64,000 nt of DNA, taken from contig QEYB01000098.1 in the NCBI GenBank assembly GCA_017562135.1, forward strand, positions 263,001-327,000, given 5' to 3'. The notes beneath the pieces were generated by a model. It ran no database searches. It was given only the letters and a program-made list of their open reading frames with translations, and was not told the origin of the DNA. The position numbers and the translations under genes are program-made. This DNA comes from Dipylidium caninum (taxonomy: Eukaryota; Platyhelminthes; Cestoda; Cyclophyllidea; Dipylidiidae). Positions 12,901 through 25,100 of this stretch are shown one piece after another (position 1 is the stretch's first letter; every line of letters starts with the position of its first letter).

Positions 12901-15900
12901 CACAAAACAAAATATAACACCTCTCCAAGTGGAGAATGACAAAATTTAATGCGTCGCCAATGTTATGATAACCCAGTAAGCATGCGAACGTACATGGAAA
13001 GCGACAAATTCTCATTCCATATTGTGTATTACATAAATTTTGACGTTTAACCGGATGTATATATGTTCTGCATACGAAAGACGGCCAATGCTTCTGGCTC
13101 CTCTGTCCTTTTCAAAGAAAGATGTTCAGGAGTTCATACGATGTCTGTCTCAGGTTCTTTTTGGTAGGCAAATAATTCATGGGAAAATTATACCACTACA
13201 CACAAAGGGAAACTCCACAGATTTACACAATCCGAGAGAAATATACGAAAAAAATTGAATTGAAACGCTGTTAATTACTGAGTATTTCTTGAGGCCCATT
13301 CAAATCCGCATTATACATCGGCTATCACAAAATATTGACAAAATTGGGTCACTCATCGGGGGACGATAGCATGTACGATAAAACAAAAAATCTGGAATAG
13401 AGCAAGCGGATATGAGTAGTATTTCATCACATCCAAAAAGGCTTGTTATGCCTGCACACCCGATAATACTTTAGTCAAAGCAGTATAGACGAAGGCGGGG
13501 TTAAGAATCCAAAATAATGGAAGATAGGTGAGCTAATCGATCCCTGTAAACCTTCTAGTTCTTTGAGTACTTAATGGTCATCCGCATAAGATTTAGTTGC
13601 CTAAGCTCTACCACGCTACTGACTTATGGTCTATAGATCAATTAAAGAATACAGCAACACCAAGAAAACGTCCACAATATAGGACGGAGATTTAAGAGAT
13701 ACATGACCGCACTCCCTTCAAATACCACCTATTTACATAAAGGCCTCCATATTAGGTTTAGTAACGTCTTTAACACTACCCGGCGGATCAAGCACAGATG
13801 ATTACACTAAACGTATGGCAAAAAAAGAACAAAGAAAAAGTTTCCCAATACACCTAATGAATGTACACTAGCAAAAGCACAAAGTATCGGGAGGAAGCAC
13901 CTTATCTGAACCTTTTCCACCGTCAATGCGACGCATCCGTCCCTTGGCGTCGGGTCTACTGAGGACGCAGCAGTCAGGATCGTTAAGAGCTTCAGGGTCG
14001 CCGAGCCAGCATTTTATAAACTTCAGCACAGAGCCTGGATGTAATTCTTTGTGCAACTTCTTCAACAAGTTTACCACCGTGTCCGTCTCCATGATCTGGT
14101 TCATCCCCTACAACAGAAATAGCAACAGTAATCAACGCCCTTAAAACTATTTTCACACCTTGAGTACAACCATAAAGACGGACTCTTGGTAAAAGTTATG
14201 ATCCCGAAGAGACAATCTAAAGGAGGGTAAGGTCACGAAATGATACATCATAATGTGATGACAAAACTAGTGGAACGAGAACTATCCATATACGGTGCTT
14301 TTGAAGCTATGAGTACCAAATAAGTACAATATACCTGATTCACCAAGGATATAATAAACTAATTTACCTTCATTTCAGGTATCTTTTCAGAGAGAACAGC
14401 TTTACTACCAAAATTTCTAATAATTATAACAAATTTAGATTAGTTGGAATTTTACGATTTGTAACAGAAAGAACACGTTCAATTTACTTTTTGCATAGCA
14501 ATCTTCTGCGATACCCTCATAAGGGAAATAACAAACTTCTACCGAAACACAGTGTTTCTTCCGCCCTTCTCGACGATGTCATAAGGCAGTAAAAGTTATA
14601 CCTGAAGCATTGCCCAACATACTTACGAAGCCCTCCCAAAGGCCCACGTCATGATTTTCAACTATTTCAAATCACAAGGGAGTTAATCTTTGAGTTAGAA
14701 ATAATAACATTCCGATTTAAAACATCTAACAGAAAGTTTACCAACGCCGTGAGAAAACGAAACCATGAGCATGGTAATTAAGACGAAACATTTATTAACG
14801 CATAAACACGAGACAATAATTGCCACAATTGGAGTGGGTAAATATGTACCTACAATGTTTCCTCAATACAAAAAAGGTACGATTTGTGAGACGCATCGAG
14901 ACATGAAGTGTAGAGTTAGTTAGGAGCCGTGAAGCTTCAGAAAGAAAAACCGTTAAATGCATGAGTTAGTAAGCAAACAAGTAGCTTTGAAGTATTGCGA
15001 CTAGATATTTAATATTGGTATACGCTGTTTTCTCCGCCATGGTACTATTTAACCCCATCTATTTGTTCATTATCTAAGAAAAGAAAGGGAATAATAAGAC
15101 TTACGCGAATTTTGCCTGCGATTATGCTCCAATCGTTTTGCGTCTGTCCGGAGTTGGTGGAAGTCCGTCGGTTCTCCTCGCGATTCCTCTCTCGCATTGA
15201 TGAAATGCCTCGGAACCAAAGTGGCGCGATCCGCTTACATCTCGACACAATGATTTGAACAAAAAGGGCTTCGCTGACGGTACTGTCTCGGGAGGGACTC
15301 AAAAAGGCGCTTTGTGTTTGTGGAGGAGGCGCTGGTGGTGGTGCTTGCTGCGGTGGATGAGGTGTTAGAGTTGCATCCGTTGAAGGTCGCCCTGATTGGT
15401 CCAAATTAACCGTGGCATCAGGGCACTGATATTTGTGAAACGACGGATCTGCGGACTGGGAGGGAGGCAAACTAGGTGAAACTGGGTCGTCTGCGAAGCG
15501 GTACTCGCTTTTTTGTGGAGTAACGATGTCCGTTTTTCGGAATTCTGCTTTAGTGTTTACGGAGTTGGAAGGTATGAGCATGGGAATACAAGGATTTATT
15601 TCTGGGATATATCCTTGCATTAGGGGAGAGGGCTGAGTAGAAACAGGAATGACTGGCGCTAAAATTCCGGAATCAAATTTCAGAGAGGGCTCCTGTTTCG
15701 ATTGGTGGCCGTTTGCATCTTTGGAGAAGCCCGTGTATTGAGACTGCAAATTGGGGTGAGAACAAGCAACCTCAGGAGAGATTTTTATATTTTGTTGGTA
15801 CGCGTTATTGTAACTTTCTAATTTGATCTAGAATATATTGGAAAGGATATTAGAAAAAACATGTCTCCGAAACCTGGTGGGGCGCACCGTTAACAGTTGA

Positions 15901-15981
15901 CCGACGGGGATGCGAATAACCAATATTTGAACTGAAAGAAACCGATTTTTCTGGTTCGTCTTGTGCATAAATAAAACTCAT
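933..15981 (-). CDS. NFI: Nuclear factor I (NFI/CTF) transcription factor, 3' end not resolved
   Basis: This is a sequence-specific DNA-binding transcription factor that acts in the nucleus, normally as a dimer. Exons (minus strand, in order) are 15874-15981, 15105-15827, 13901-14107, 6318-6552, 2092-2157 and 933-1111. All junctions agree in phase (0,0,0,1,1,0). The start ATG at 15981 follows an in-frame TAG. The first two exons give about 200 Pro/Ser-rich residues, then the NFI core begins. Exon 3 carries the hallmark CCVLSRPDAKGRMRRID and exon 4 continues VWRLDTIVGML, then CSEELCVRPQHI. These match vertebrate CCVLSNPDQKGKMRRID...VWRLD...LCVQPHHI in order and spacing. Exon 5 (FGPFTIEELQ) matches the conserved block just after the NFI core. 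Exon 6 would be activation domain. The long N-terminal extension is unusual. The MH1-like look of exon 4 fits the known NFI-Smad relationship. Confidence 0.9.
6553..13900 (-). other. 7.3-kb NFI intron, no other feature seen
   Basis: This intron separates two exons that must be joined directly, because residues SDK and VWRLD are adjacent in NFI proteins and both boundaries are phase 0. It is AT-rich, with only short random open frames on either strand. I see no nested gene, RNA gene or transposon. The next intron (2158-6317) is also featureless. Confidence 0.7.
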
Positions 15982-17089
15982 CAGGGTTAGTTCCAGGGTC
16001 TACAACGTGCAAGGCTACACACAGCACAAACCGAGCAAAACAACCCAAAACATAGCTCAATGCACGCGCCAATTTACATAGGCTGACTTAAACGCGGCTC
16101 AAGGAAGCTGATGTAGAGATTCATAACAGCAATTCATTTCCTAATGGCTGCAATGGAGTCAAAGGGTCTATAACATTGGAAAATCTATTAAATAACTGAA
16201 TATGAAGAATTAGGATTTCTCACCTTAAAGGCCTATCAATGTATAAGAATCTAATTTAAACGTGGAAAAAGGGATCGGTCGCATGCATACAACTCGAAAG
16301 CGGTAACCATGACTCTTTGTGTTGAGTAAAAATAGTAAACTGAATACATGGACGGGCATGCATTTCAGGATTTGACTATTCGACCAGATTGTAGGAAAAT
16401 AACAGAGATATATTTTATGTCGGAGACGACCACGGTATCCCCAATAATTCAAACTAGAGCTTCTGCCGAGAAGTAAACCGGTTAACTAGTCGAGAAGTGC
16501 CTTGGAATCGTTGATATTTTGAGAGCATTTTCTGCATATCTCCCGATATATTCTACTGGTCATACAGATCGAAATATCAGAATTTAGTAAGTTACGCTGA
16601 ATTCATGATGTACTCAAGGATTATTTAGCACTCGTACCCGTCTCGGTCCTCAAGCAGATTTATTTTTTACTGTTTACCGCAAAACGACGCCACTTGATTG
16701 ATCCTAACAATTGGCCCTCTCAATATTAAACGGCCGATATTGCTATTTCAAAGCAGGTTCAAGAGTCGACCTCCAGGATGAGGTTATTTAGCATTGTTGC
16801 TCTAACTAAGCCTTATTTTTTGGCGTCGCATTATTTGCTTTGTGGAATTCCTACAAAATGTTTCTTGTATATCACAACAAACTGACAAATCTATCTCCTT
16901 GCTGGTTGTGACGACTGTACATATTCAGTAAGCGTTTGTATGCGTTATTCACAATGGGATTCTATTTTTAAGAATTACGCAAGACCCTACTAATTATTAT
17001 CCACTCACTAAGGAGTTTAAATTTACCCAAATCACGCATCCCCCTTTAAGTTGAGTGATTAGTTGTGTGCTAGTTTACCCGTTGTTGCC
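15982..17089. promoter_or_regulatory. Shared upstream region between NFI and PSMB4
   Basis: About 1.1 kb of non-coding, AT-rich sequence lies between two divergently transcribed genes, so it must hold both 5' flanks. I see no clear TATA box or initiator that I could assign with confidence. The call rests on gene orientation only. Confidence 0.45.
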
Positions 17090-18096
17090 ATGACCTTTAA
17101 GGTTTTATCCACACAGACTGACTCCTCGTCCTATGCCAAGAAGTGTACAATGTCTCCTTCCTCCAGCGGTACTTCGGTAATTGGCATAAAGTATAAGGAT
17201 GGCATCATTCTGGCTGCTGACACCCTTGTTTCCTACGGTTCTTTGGCCCGATACACTGGTGTTGACCGTGTTATGAAGGTATAATTTTTTTAATATTTAC
17301 TCTTTAAGGTCAATGAACACACTTTGCTTGGTTGCTCCGGTGACATCGCCGATTTTCAATTCCTTGCCAAAAGAATCGATCAACAAATTTTAAATGAGAG
17401 CCTCCTCGGTGACGGATTTGTAACTAGGTAAAGAAGCATCCGTATACTATTAATTCTGAAAGTCCCAAAGCCCTTCATTCATGGATCACGCGTGTTTTAT
17501 ATCATCGCCGAAGTAATTTTGATCCCTTCTGGAATACCTATATTGTCGGGGGTATTCAGAAGGATGGTACTCCTTATTTAGGATATGCCAACATGCTTGG
17601 CGTTGGTAAGTTATAATTACATGCAAATCTTAACTGTACAACAAGACCCCTAAATTGTTTCTTGTTAGCCTTTACCGAGGATTGTGTTGCTACGGGTTTC
17701 GGCGCGCATTTGGCCCTTCCGGTTCTTCGAAAAGTAATTGAGGTCAGGGCTGGTTCCAACGTCTCAAATCTTACGTACGAGGACGCTCTGACGGCTATCA
17801 AAGATGCCATGACTGTACTTTTTTATCGAGATTGTCGGTATGCTCCCTATCGATTGCACATTCTTGTGCGTTATGTTCACATTGTAAAAATGCTTGGTGT
17901 TCTGAAATCAACGTTATCGTTGACATGTTTGACCTTTTTTGATTAGCTTCTTTGGTTTTTCGATTTATTCTTAACTTTTAGCGCCTTCAATATTTTCAAA
18001 CTCGCCGTGGCGACGAAAGATGGCGTGGGCATCAGTGCTGAGCAGAAATTGGAGACCAAATGGGATATTGCGGAAGCTGTTGCCGGTTATGAGTGA
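17090..18096 (+). CDS. PSMB4: Proteasome subunit beta type-4
   Basis: This is the non-catalytic beta-7 position of the 20S proteasome core, in cytosol and nucleus. Exons are 17090-17278, 17309-17427, 17463-17605, 17669-17837 and 17982-18096, giving 244 residues. Introns are 30, 35, 63 and 144 bp. The start is the ATG in GCCATGACC. The order of blocks is that of PSMB4: GTSVIGIKYKDG, then AADTLVSYGSLARY, the LHSWITRVLYHRRS helix, WNTYIVGG, LGYANMLGV, ATGFGAHLALPVLR, VLFYRDCR, and WDIAEAVAGYE at the end. The propeptide is shorter than in vertebrates. As in other beta-4 proteins, the mature chain lacks an N-terminal catalytic threonine context, so a structural role is expected. Confidence 0.95.
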
Positions 18097-19179
18097 TCCA
18101 CACTTAATCGTTATTCCGATAACATATTCCCTCTCTTGTTTAATGCACACTTACTCAATTGCATTCTTTTTCCGTAACTTGGGGCTGCGAATTCGTTGTT
18201 CATCGTATCGCAATTGGCTAAACCGTTCTTGTTCTTTGTTACCTAAATTAACGTTATGTTGCGGGATCGACTACAATAAGCATTTCATATTTTTCTAAAC
18301 GTGTGATAGAACGTTTTACCATCTGAGGAGGCATTAGAGCGTTTGTCGATTTTGAAATGGCCTGGGATTGGGTGAAATTGGCCCTGCTTTCAATTCGGTA
18401 ATTGTTCGTGTGAGCACTTTTGAGACAGGCTTGGAATCAAGTTTTTGGATTTTTGAGTTTATTGTATTCTCTTACCACAACGGTTTCCTTTATTTTTCCT
18501 GAGTGGGCGAAAAGTGGGTAGCTTAGTTGAGGTACTGCGAATGGGTTCACGCGACGAAGGACACTACATTAACTCGCCATTTGCTTGGGAACTAGGAGAT
18601 AGAGTTGGCAAAAAAAACAGGATAATCTTGCCCACGTTTACTGGCGCGGTATAACAGCTGCATCTCCTCAAGATCTGGTATTAATCATGCGCAAGTCAGT
18701 GAAGAGTTCGCAATCAGGAAACAGGCTATGCTCAATGGTTAGATAAGAAGGTCTTGTTTTTTTAGAATGTGGTTTTGTGACGGAAAGCATCGATAACTTC
18801 AGTAATGGTTCAGTTGGTGGTTAACTGTTCAGTGTGAATGCACAAGTCTTTGATTGCAGCGACTTTAACATCCCGTAGCACCATTGAATGCTTAATCTAA
18901 TTCCCATTAAGTCTGTTTCGAGCCCGACCGCAATCTTATTACATTGCTAATATAAAATAATCCTAGGAAATGACTAGCAATCCTCTACTGAACATTGGGA
19001 TAGATAGAAATTCTCAATGCACCCTAGTGCAGAAGGTGTAGAGAATTTGAGGTGCTATCCCTATCCTCTTGACCATACCTGGAGCCTAAAAGTATTTAGA
19101 AATCCGGCAGATGACGGTGTCTCACTTCTGATCGATTAAACCGTTCAAAATTACTGCTCGCTTACGGCGGTTGATCAAG
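18097..19179. other. Spacer between PSMB4 and the next gene
   Basis: Only short open stretches are present. One near 18330-18410 has an AG before it and a GT after it, but joins nothing in phase. It should contain the PSMB4 3' end and the 5' flank of the downstream gene. Confidence 0.5.
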
Positions 19180-22100
19180 ATGGCGTGCGGTGAGTGTTGC
19201 CAATCTCTTTATTTCCTCCAGCAGGGGAAATTATCATACAAAATATCCTATATGCTTGTTGATCCTTTACTTCCATACGGTAATAGTCATGAAGCTATTG
19301 AAATTTAAAAATGAGGAAATCGCCAACTTCGCAACTATTTCTTACAGTTGAATTATATCAAAAACCGCCTTACCCCAGGATAAGGCAAACCCACTATTAC
19401 AGTCGTTGTAGCTGGGATAGTATTTTCACTAGTTCAAAACCGTTAGTGAGTGATGTGGTTATGAGTGGAGCACACCAAAACTGCTAATGAACTATTACAC
19501 GTACTTGAGGCCAAGAGCCGAAGCATGCATTGGGAGCCGAAAATGCCTGGTATGGTAAAAAAATAATGGGTTGGACTGATTGCTTCTTGATCAGAATGTT
19601 ACCATTACGCAGGCGAGGAGAGTATTAATGTTCGTGTCATGTGTCATTCGAAAGTTAAGAACTGTTTGCCTGCACTAGGTCGCAGGAAATTGGCACAACC
19701 CTTTTCTGAATTGTGTAAACACACGGGTCTGCCGTGTGGTCGACTGAAGCGAGACGATTTGGCAATCCCCACAACGGTAATAATACGTCTATTAAACCCA
19801 TTTAAACTTCCCACTTTTCAGTAGGTGAAAATAAATAAACTTGAACAGGTAATATACAAGCAAACTATGGATCTAGAGGTTATCATATCTAGGAATTTTG
19901 GCATTAACCATTGTTCTAGTATAACTTGTTGCACTTTTGTTATGCAAAATGTGAAGTAAGTAAACACTGATTATTTACAAAAATGATTTACCCCATTTGA
20001 GTGTCTTCGACCTCGTTATTCTGAATCCAAATAGAAGACTGATAGCAGTTAATTTTGCTGATATACGACAACCCACTTATAACGCATAAACAGCAACCTT
20101 TTGATTTTAAAATGATTTCCCAGTTAGCGGGAGCTAAGCTACTCTTCTATGAAGCACCAGGTGCAAAGGAAGAAAATGATATTCCGAAAACGCTTACTAC
20201 AATACGGTATGAATATTGGTGCCTGCTCATTTCTGCCATCTTCACTCATTCCTTTATTTACGTAAGGAGTGAATGGGTAGCCTTTTCGTCAGTTGATATG
20301 ATCAAGGATAAGGCCCAAGGTGTGATGCACATTCCACGGGTTAATATATTTAAACCAGAACTTCACTACGTGTTACTCTACTTGACTTCCCCTTTCTTAT
20401 TGCAAAGACTCAGGTAACTCATTAGTTTATTTGTCATCAGTGGCGACCTGATGCTGTACACACAGTCATTCGTGGAGTCGAAAGGCGAGCAAACCATGAC
20501 TGCGAAGGAACTAGTATGTCTGACTGAAAGCTGGTTGAGTCTCAACAAAGTAAGGTGCTTCTGGTCCTTAACTCCTAACTTTCTGCACCTTAACTACAGA
20601 GAGACTTTCAAATGAATGACTCCGTTCAACGCTTTAGAATTCTTGGAGAAGACGAGAACTGCAGAAAACGGACCCCGGAACGGCAGCCTATATTGGGATG
20701 TTGAAACAGAATATGGAGTAAGATGTTACTGAATAGATCGTCTAACATGGGTCGTTGCCGCAAAAAATCATAAAGTTTTGAAGCTTGCACTCCTTTATCG
20801 AGAGCGATAAATTTAAATACTATGCTCTGTCAGATTTCCCGGTCATTGGATGTCCGATTCCCGTGAATTCGTTCCACCGGGAGCAATTCTTGAAGGCCTC
20901 AGTTTGTCCGGTTACATTTGTGGTGAAGGTCACAAGGCGTAAGTAGTCCTCACTGTTCTTAGGGTTTTTAATACGGCAAAGGACTCGTGTCAGTCAAAAC
21001 TATTCACTTTACCCGAAATGATGATGCTTTCCCTTTCTCTGGCATTTTAGTAAAAAGGCGATATTGCGTCAACGGGCCGAGGTAAGGCGTATGATTTCTC
21101 TAGGAAAGCCTTGTCAAAGTACTTTATTCTTAATCGTGCTACATCGGAGTTTGACTGAAATGTAACACTGCATTATATGCATAAAATTTCCGTTTTTGTT
21201 AAGGCAAAAGAACGCCTAAAATATCCAACATGGATGACCCCTTGCGGCGTAGGTCTTATGTCGCTTAGTAGCATTGTTTCGCCTAGAGATAACCTTTTTC
21301 CAACAAGTTCTATACTTTTCGCAGATTTATTCATCTATTCTTCCGTCACGATCAGTAAACCTCCCTAAGGTATACCCTCGAAAATCAACGTTACAGTCGA
21401 ATTCACATATCAAACCGATATCGAAGGCAACAAGATTAATTCGGTACGTATTCAAAAAGGAGAGTCAGTGAGGACAAGCTATTTTCGCCTATGCCAGATA
21501 ATCATTAAGTCCGTTAGAGCAGACCGGAGCTAAAATTTGTTTAAGCCTAGTATAGCACAAATTTTGTGTCTTTGCGGCATGCGACCGCAAAGCGACAGTC
21601 TTTTTGTCAGTGTGGCAAGGTGAAATGGGGACTACTTAAAACAGGTCGCCGAGGTCGGAGAATAGCACTTTGCAAAGATGGTAATTAGAAAGGGGAAGTA
21701 AAGTAATTTTAATCATGTTGGTCGATGGATAATGAGGACCTCTGGTAGGTGATAATAATACCGAATATGCATCTTAGGTCCGAGAGGAATATGTCCAATT
21801 CAACTGTTCAAAAAATTGGTATTTCAGGTGAGTTGGATCAGCTGTATTGACAAGTTTCTTCCACTCCTTTTTAATCGCAACGTTTTTGATAAGCCAGCTT
21901 TTCGTATCTTGAAGGGTTAAACGGTTGAATGGAGTTAATCAGGCCATGAAGTGCCGACAAAATCTCCTCACCTCACGCCTAAGATTAGGTAGAAAAGGGA
22001 GGGCCTGAGGGCAACCAGCAGAAATCACAATATATGCTAGTTATTTTTCAAACTGCATATCTTCCGTTCTATTATCACGGGGGGGGAGGGGAGAGGTAGC

Positions 22101-25100
22101 GGGTGTCGAAGATGCTATGAAAAAAGATGGAAGCAGAATCTACATGGGTTAAGATGAGGCTTAGCGAAATGGTTGTGAACATTTCTGCCCTTGGCCTCCG
22201 AAACGACATTCTGATAAAAGAACCTTGTTTCATGTTCAACGTCTAAAATGGTGCCTTTTTAGAAGACAATTTGTAACTTGACAATTTCAAGGAGCAGAAA
22301 ACGTTAAAATGAAGCAATTTAAATTTATGTGTTTACAGGACGACCGGGGTCCCCTGTGGACTTCCACGCCTCTTTGTAAGTCCGACTTTTGTCTGTTCTG
22401 TATCGACATATCTAAACTTTAAGGGTATCAGGCATTGTTTATCCACACTCTATGGCCGTACAGTGAGACAGCTGAGGTCAGTCGAAGTATCGCTCCTTGA
22501 GTTATTATTGAGCAAATAATCTTTCCTAAACTATCTTGTCAAATGCGCGATATTAGTGGGATAAAACAGACATCTTTGTGCAAACAGACTTATGTATTCA
22601 TACATTACCTACCTTATTCTCCATCTTATCTTCTACCAGGCCTGTTCAAAAAGTGAGGAGAGGAAGATTCCTCCATCTACTGCCCATCACCACAAACACG
22701 AATGGAGTCACGACCTTATCAAGTAAACCTTGTGCATGAGAGGAAATGTGTCGGGACTGAAAGATTTTACTTTGAGGAAAGTTGATGGGAAGAAGTAAAA
22801 AGCAGGCTCGATTAATAATGTTAAGGGTTTTCGGTGCTCTCTACATTGAGAATACTGATGTCGGCCGTACCAATTGAGTATACGGTGGCAGAGAGGTATT
22901 AATAAGTTTTTGAAATAGGTAACATTAGACTGAATTACGTTACACCGTTGCCATTTGACTGGCATTTGAAGAGTGCGTTGGATGAAGGCGGATTTGCTGT
23001 GAGAGCACTTGAGCTTTAGCATGATTTTGTAGAAGGTGGAGTGAATCGCATTCTCGACATCTTGAATGATGAATGTGGTGATGATGGATTGCAAGCCTGA
23101 AGCCGGCATAAATAGACTCCTCACTAACGAAAACCCCCACTTTAACTCTAATGTAGTGCCAAATTCCGTTAAAATTCGGTGGTACGTTCAACATCTCTGT
23201 CTTAACATTTATCCCGGAACGGCCTCAGTCATAGTGTTTTTCAAGCTGCTTTTCCCTGACATTCTCACATAATACTACGCTATTTGTGTATCAGCCCGTA
23301 CCTCATTGTGTGGCATCATCTCAATAAAAGAGAGGACGTGAGAATTGAATGGCCCTCGCCGGTAGCTAGCGTAAAAAAAACTCTCTAAAATTCATAAGGA
23401 TTCTTTTTCCCCTCCCCCATTTTATGGCTACTAATTTTGTATTGCAGGAAATGAGCGGTGTGAGGTTACTCTCTCCACCCGCGTTGCTAAGACAGCTTCG
23501 GAATCCGACCGTGACCTTGAACGTGACATACATTTGTCTCGATCGTATGTCCCTGTATAATTTAGTATTTCCTTTACCGAAATCGGCAACGAATAGTATA
23601 TAGGGACGTAGAAGAGGTAAATGTTAGTTCATCTACAATCTAGAAAAGTGGGCGCATTCCTTTTTCTGCCTCCTGAGGGGTGGAGGAACGGGCGCATAGT
23701 GGTCTCATACTGCTACCCACTTTCCTATTTAGTATTGCACGAAAAATTTAAAAGTTAGTCAAATTGTTTACGTTTCCTTAACCGACAATGGGATAATACT
23801 GTTAACCTTTTGTCCAAATCGTCAATTAGTTTACTCCGTTTTTCGCATCTTCATGCATTGTGAGACAATCTAAGACATAAAATGAGAAAATTAAGGACAA
23901 ATGTTAAATTCCGAGAATTGAGTGCGACCGTATTCATGTTTTCCTGTGAGGGTAGACAGACAAGTGGAATCACTGTGCAAAAAATTTTTGTTTTATATTA
24001 ATTTCCGAAAAACAATACCATCCTCTAACATCTGCGGAGTCGTTATGGAAAGATTCCTCTCTGTCTTGTTTAGGCCTATTCCTTTGACCCATTCCTCATC
24101 ATCCTCATTTTCCGCCGAGGAGGGATATGCACCCTCTCCTCTGCAAACTTCTGATAGACGACAAAGTGTTTCGCCGTTGTATCGTCTACAGTTTAACGAT
24201 AACGCGGAATCACACGTGACCCACTGGCATCCACGCATCCCCGAACTATTCGTACACGAAAAAAGAAATTTGAAGCGAAGGAGTCGTAGGGGACAAAGTC
24301 ACGGAATGACCTCTACGTTTAGTGCTGAAGAAACCAACGGAATTGGCCGCTTGACAGGTGCGTGGTTACGCCTTGCAAAGCATAAAACCTTCCCCAACAG
24401 CTTTTGAGGAAGCTGTGCAAACAACGAGGCGGAATCAGCTGTAGTAACCCTCAAAACATGCATTCGATTAGAATATTGGGCAGAATGATGTGGTGTCCGA
24501 ATTAGTTCCCCTAACTTCTATGAAGAGTGGTGGAAATTGGCTGCTCAATTATTCACAAAAGGCTCTTAGAAATTGTGTATTCTTAGAGAAAGAGGTGTTT
24601 ATAAACCTGCATTACCGAAATACCCATACATCCCCTTGATTTTTCTCGCATTGAAATCCTCAAGTCAGATTCTACACTGTCTTTCTTTAAAGTGAAGATT
24701 GGCACAAGCGTCAGTAGATAAATTAGTGAGTGAATCAAATGGCTTAGTGGAAATGAGGAATCAGCGCAAGGCAGAGGCGAGCTTCGACACAGCCATGATT
24801 AAATAATTTTTCGCGGCAGTGTTTCGTAGCCGACGTCCTCTTAAGTACAAGGAAGCACATCATTCTGTCAGAATCTTCTCCTCTGTGCTTGTCTCTCTTT
24901 GTAAATTTTGCGCCTCACCTAGAACTCACTTCAGGGGAACAAATGCACCAGTTTATTTTGCAGAATCACTGCTCCTTTGGAATGTGACCTTAACGTAAAT
25001 TCCCGTTTTTCCTAAAGGCCCCAACGAGGCATCCAAGGATAGGTAAGTCAACCGAGTTTCCACCTTCCTCTAATGACAAATTATTAACCTTTCAGGTCAC

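Noticed and set aside
21104..21118. 15-bp exon (ESLVK) in the unknown gene
   Set aside because: The upstream intron would be only 22 bp, shorter than any supported intron here, so it is listed only as doubtful.
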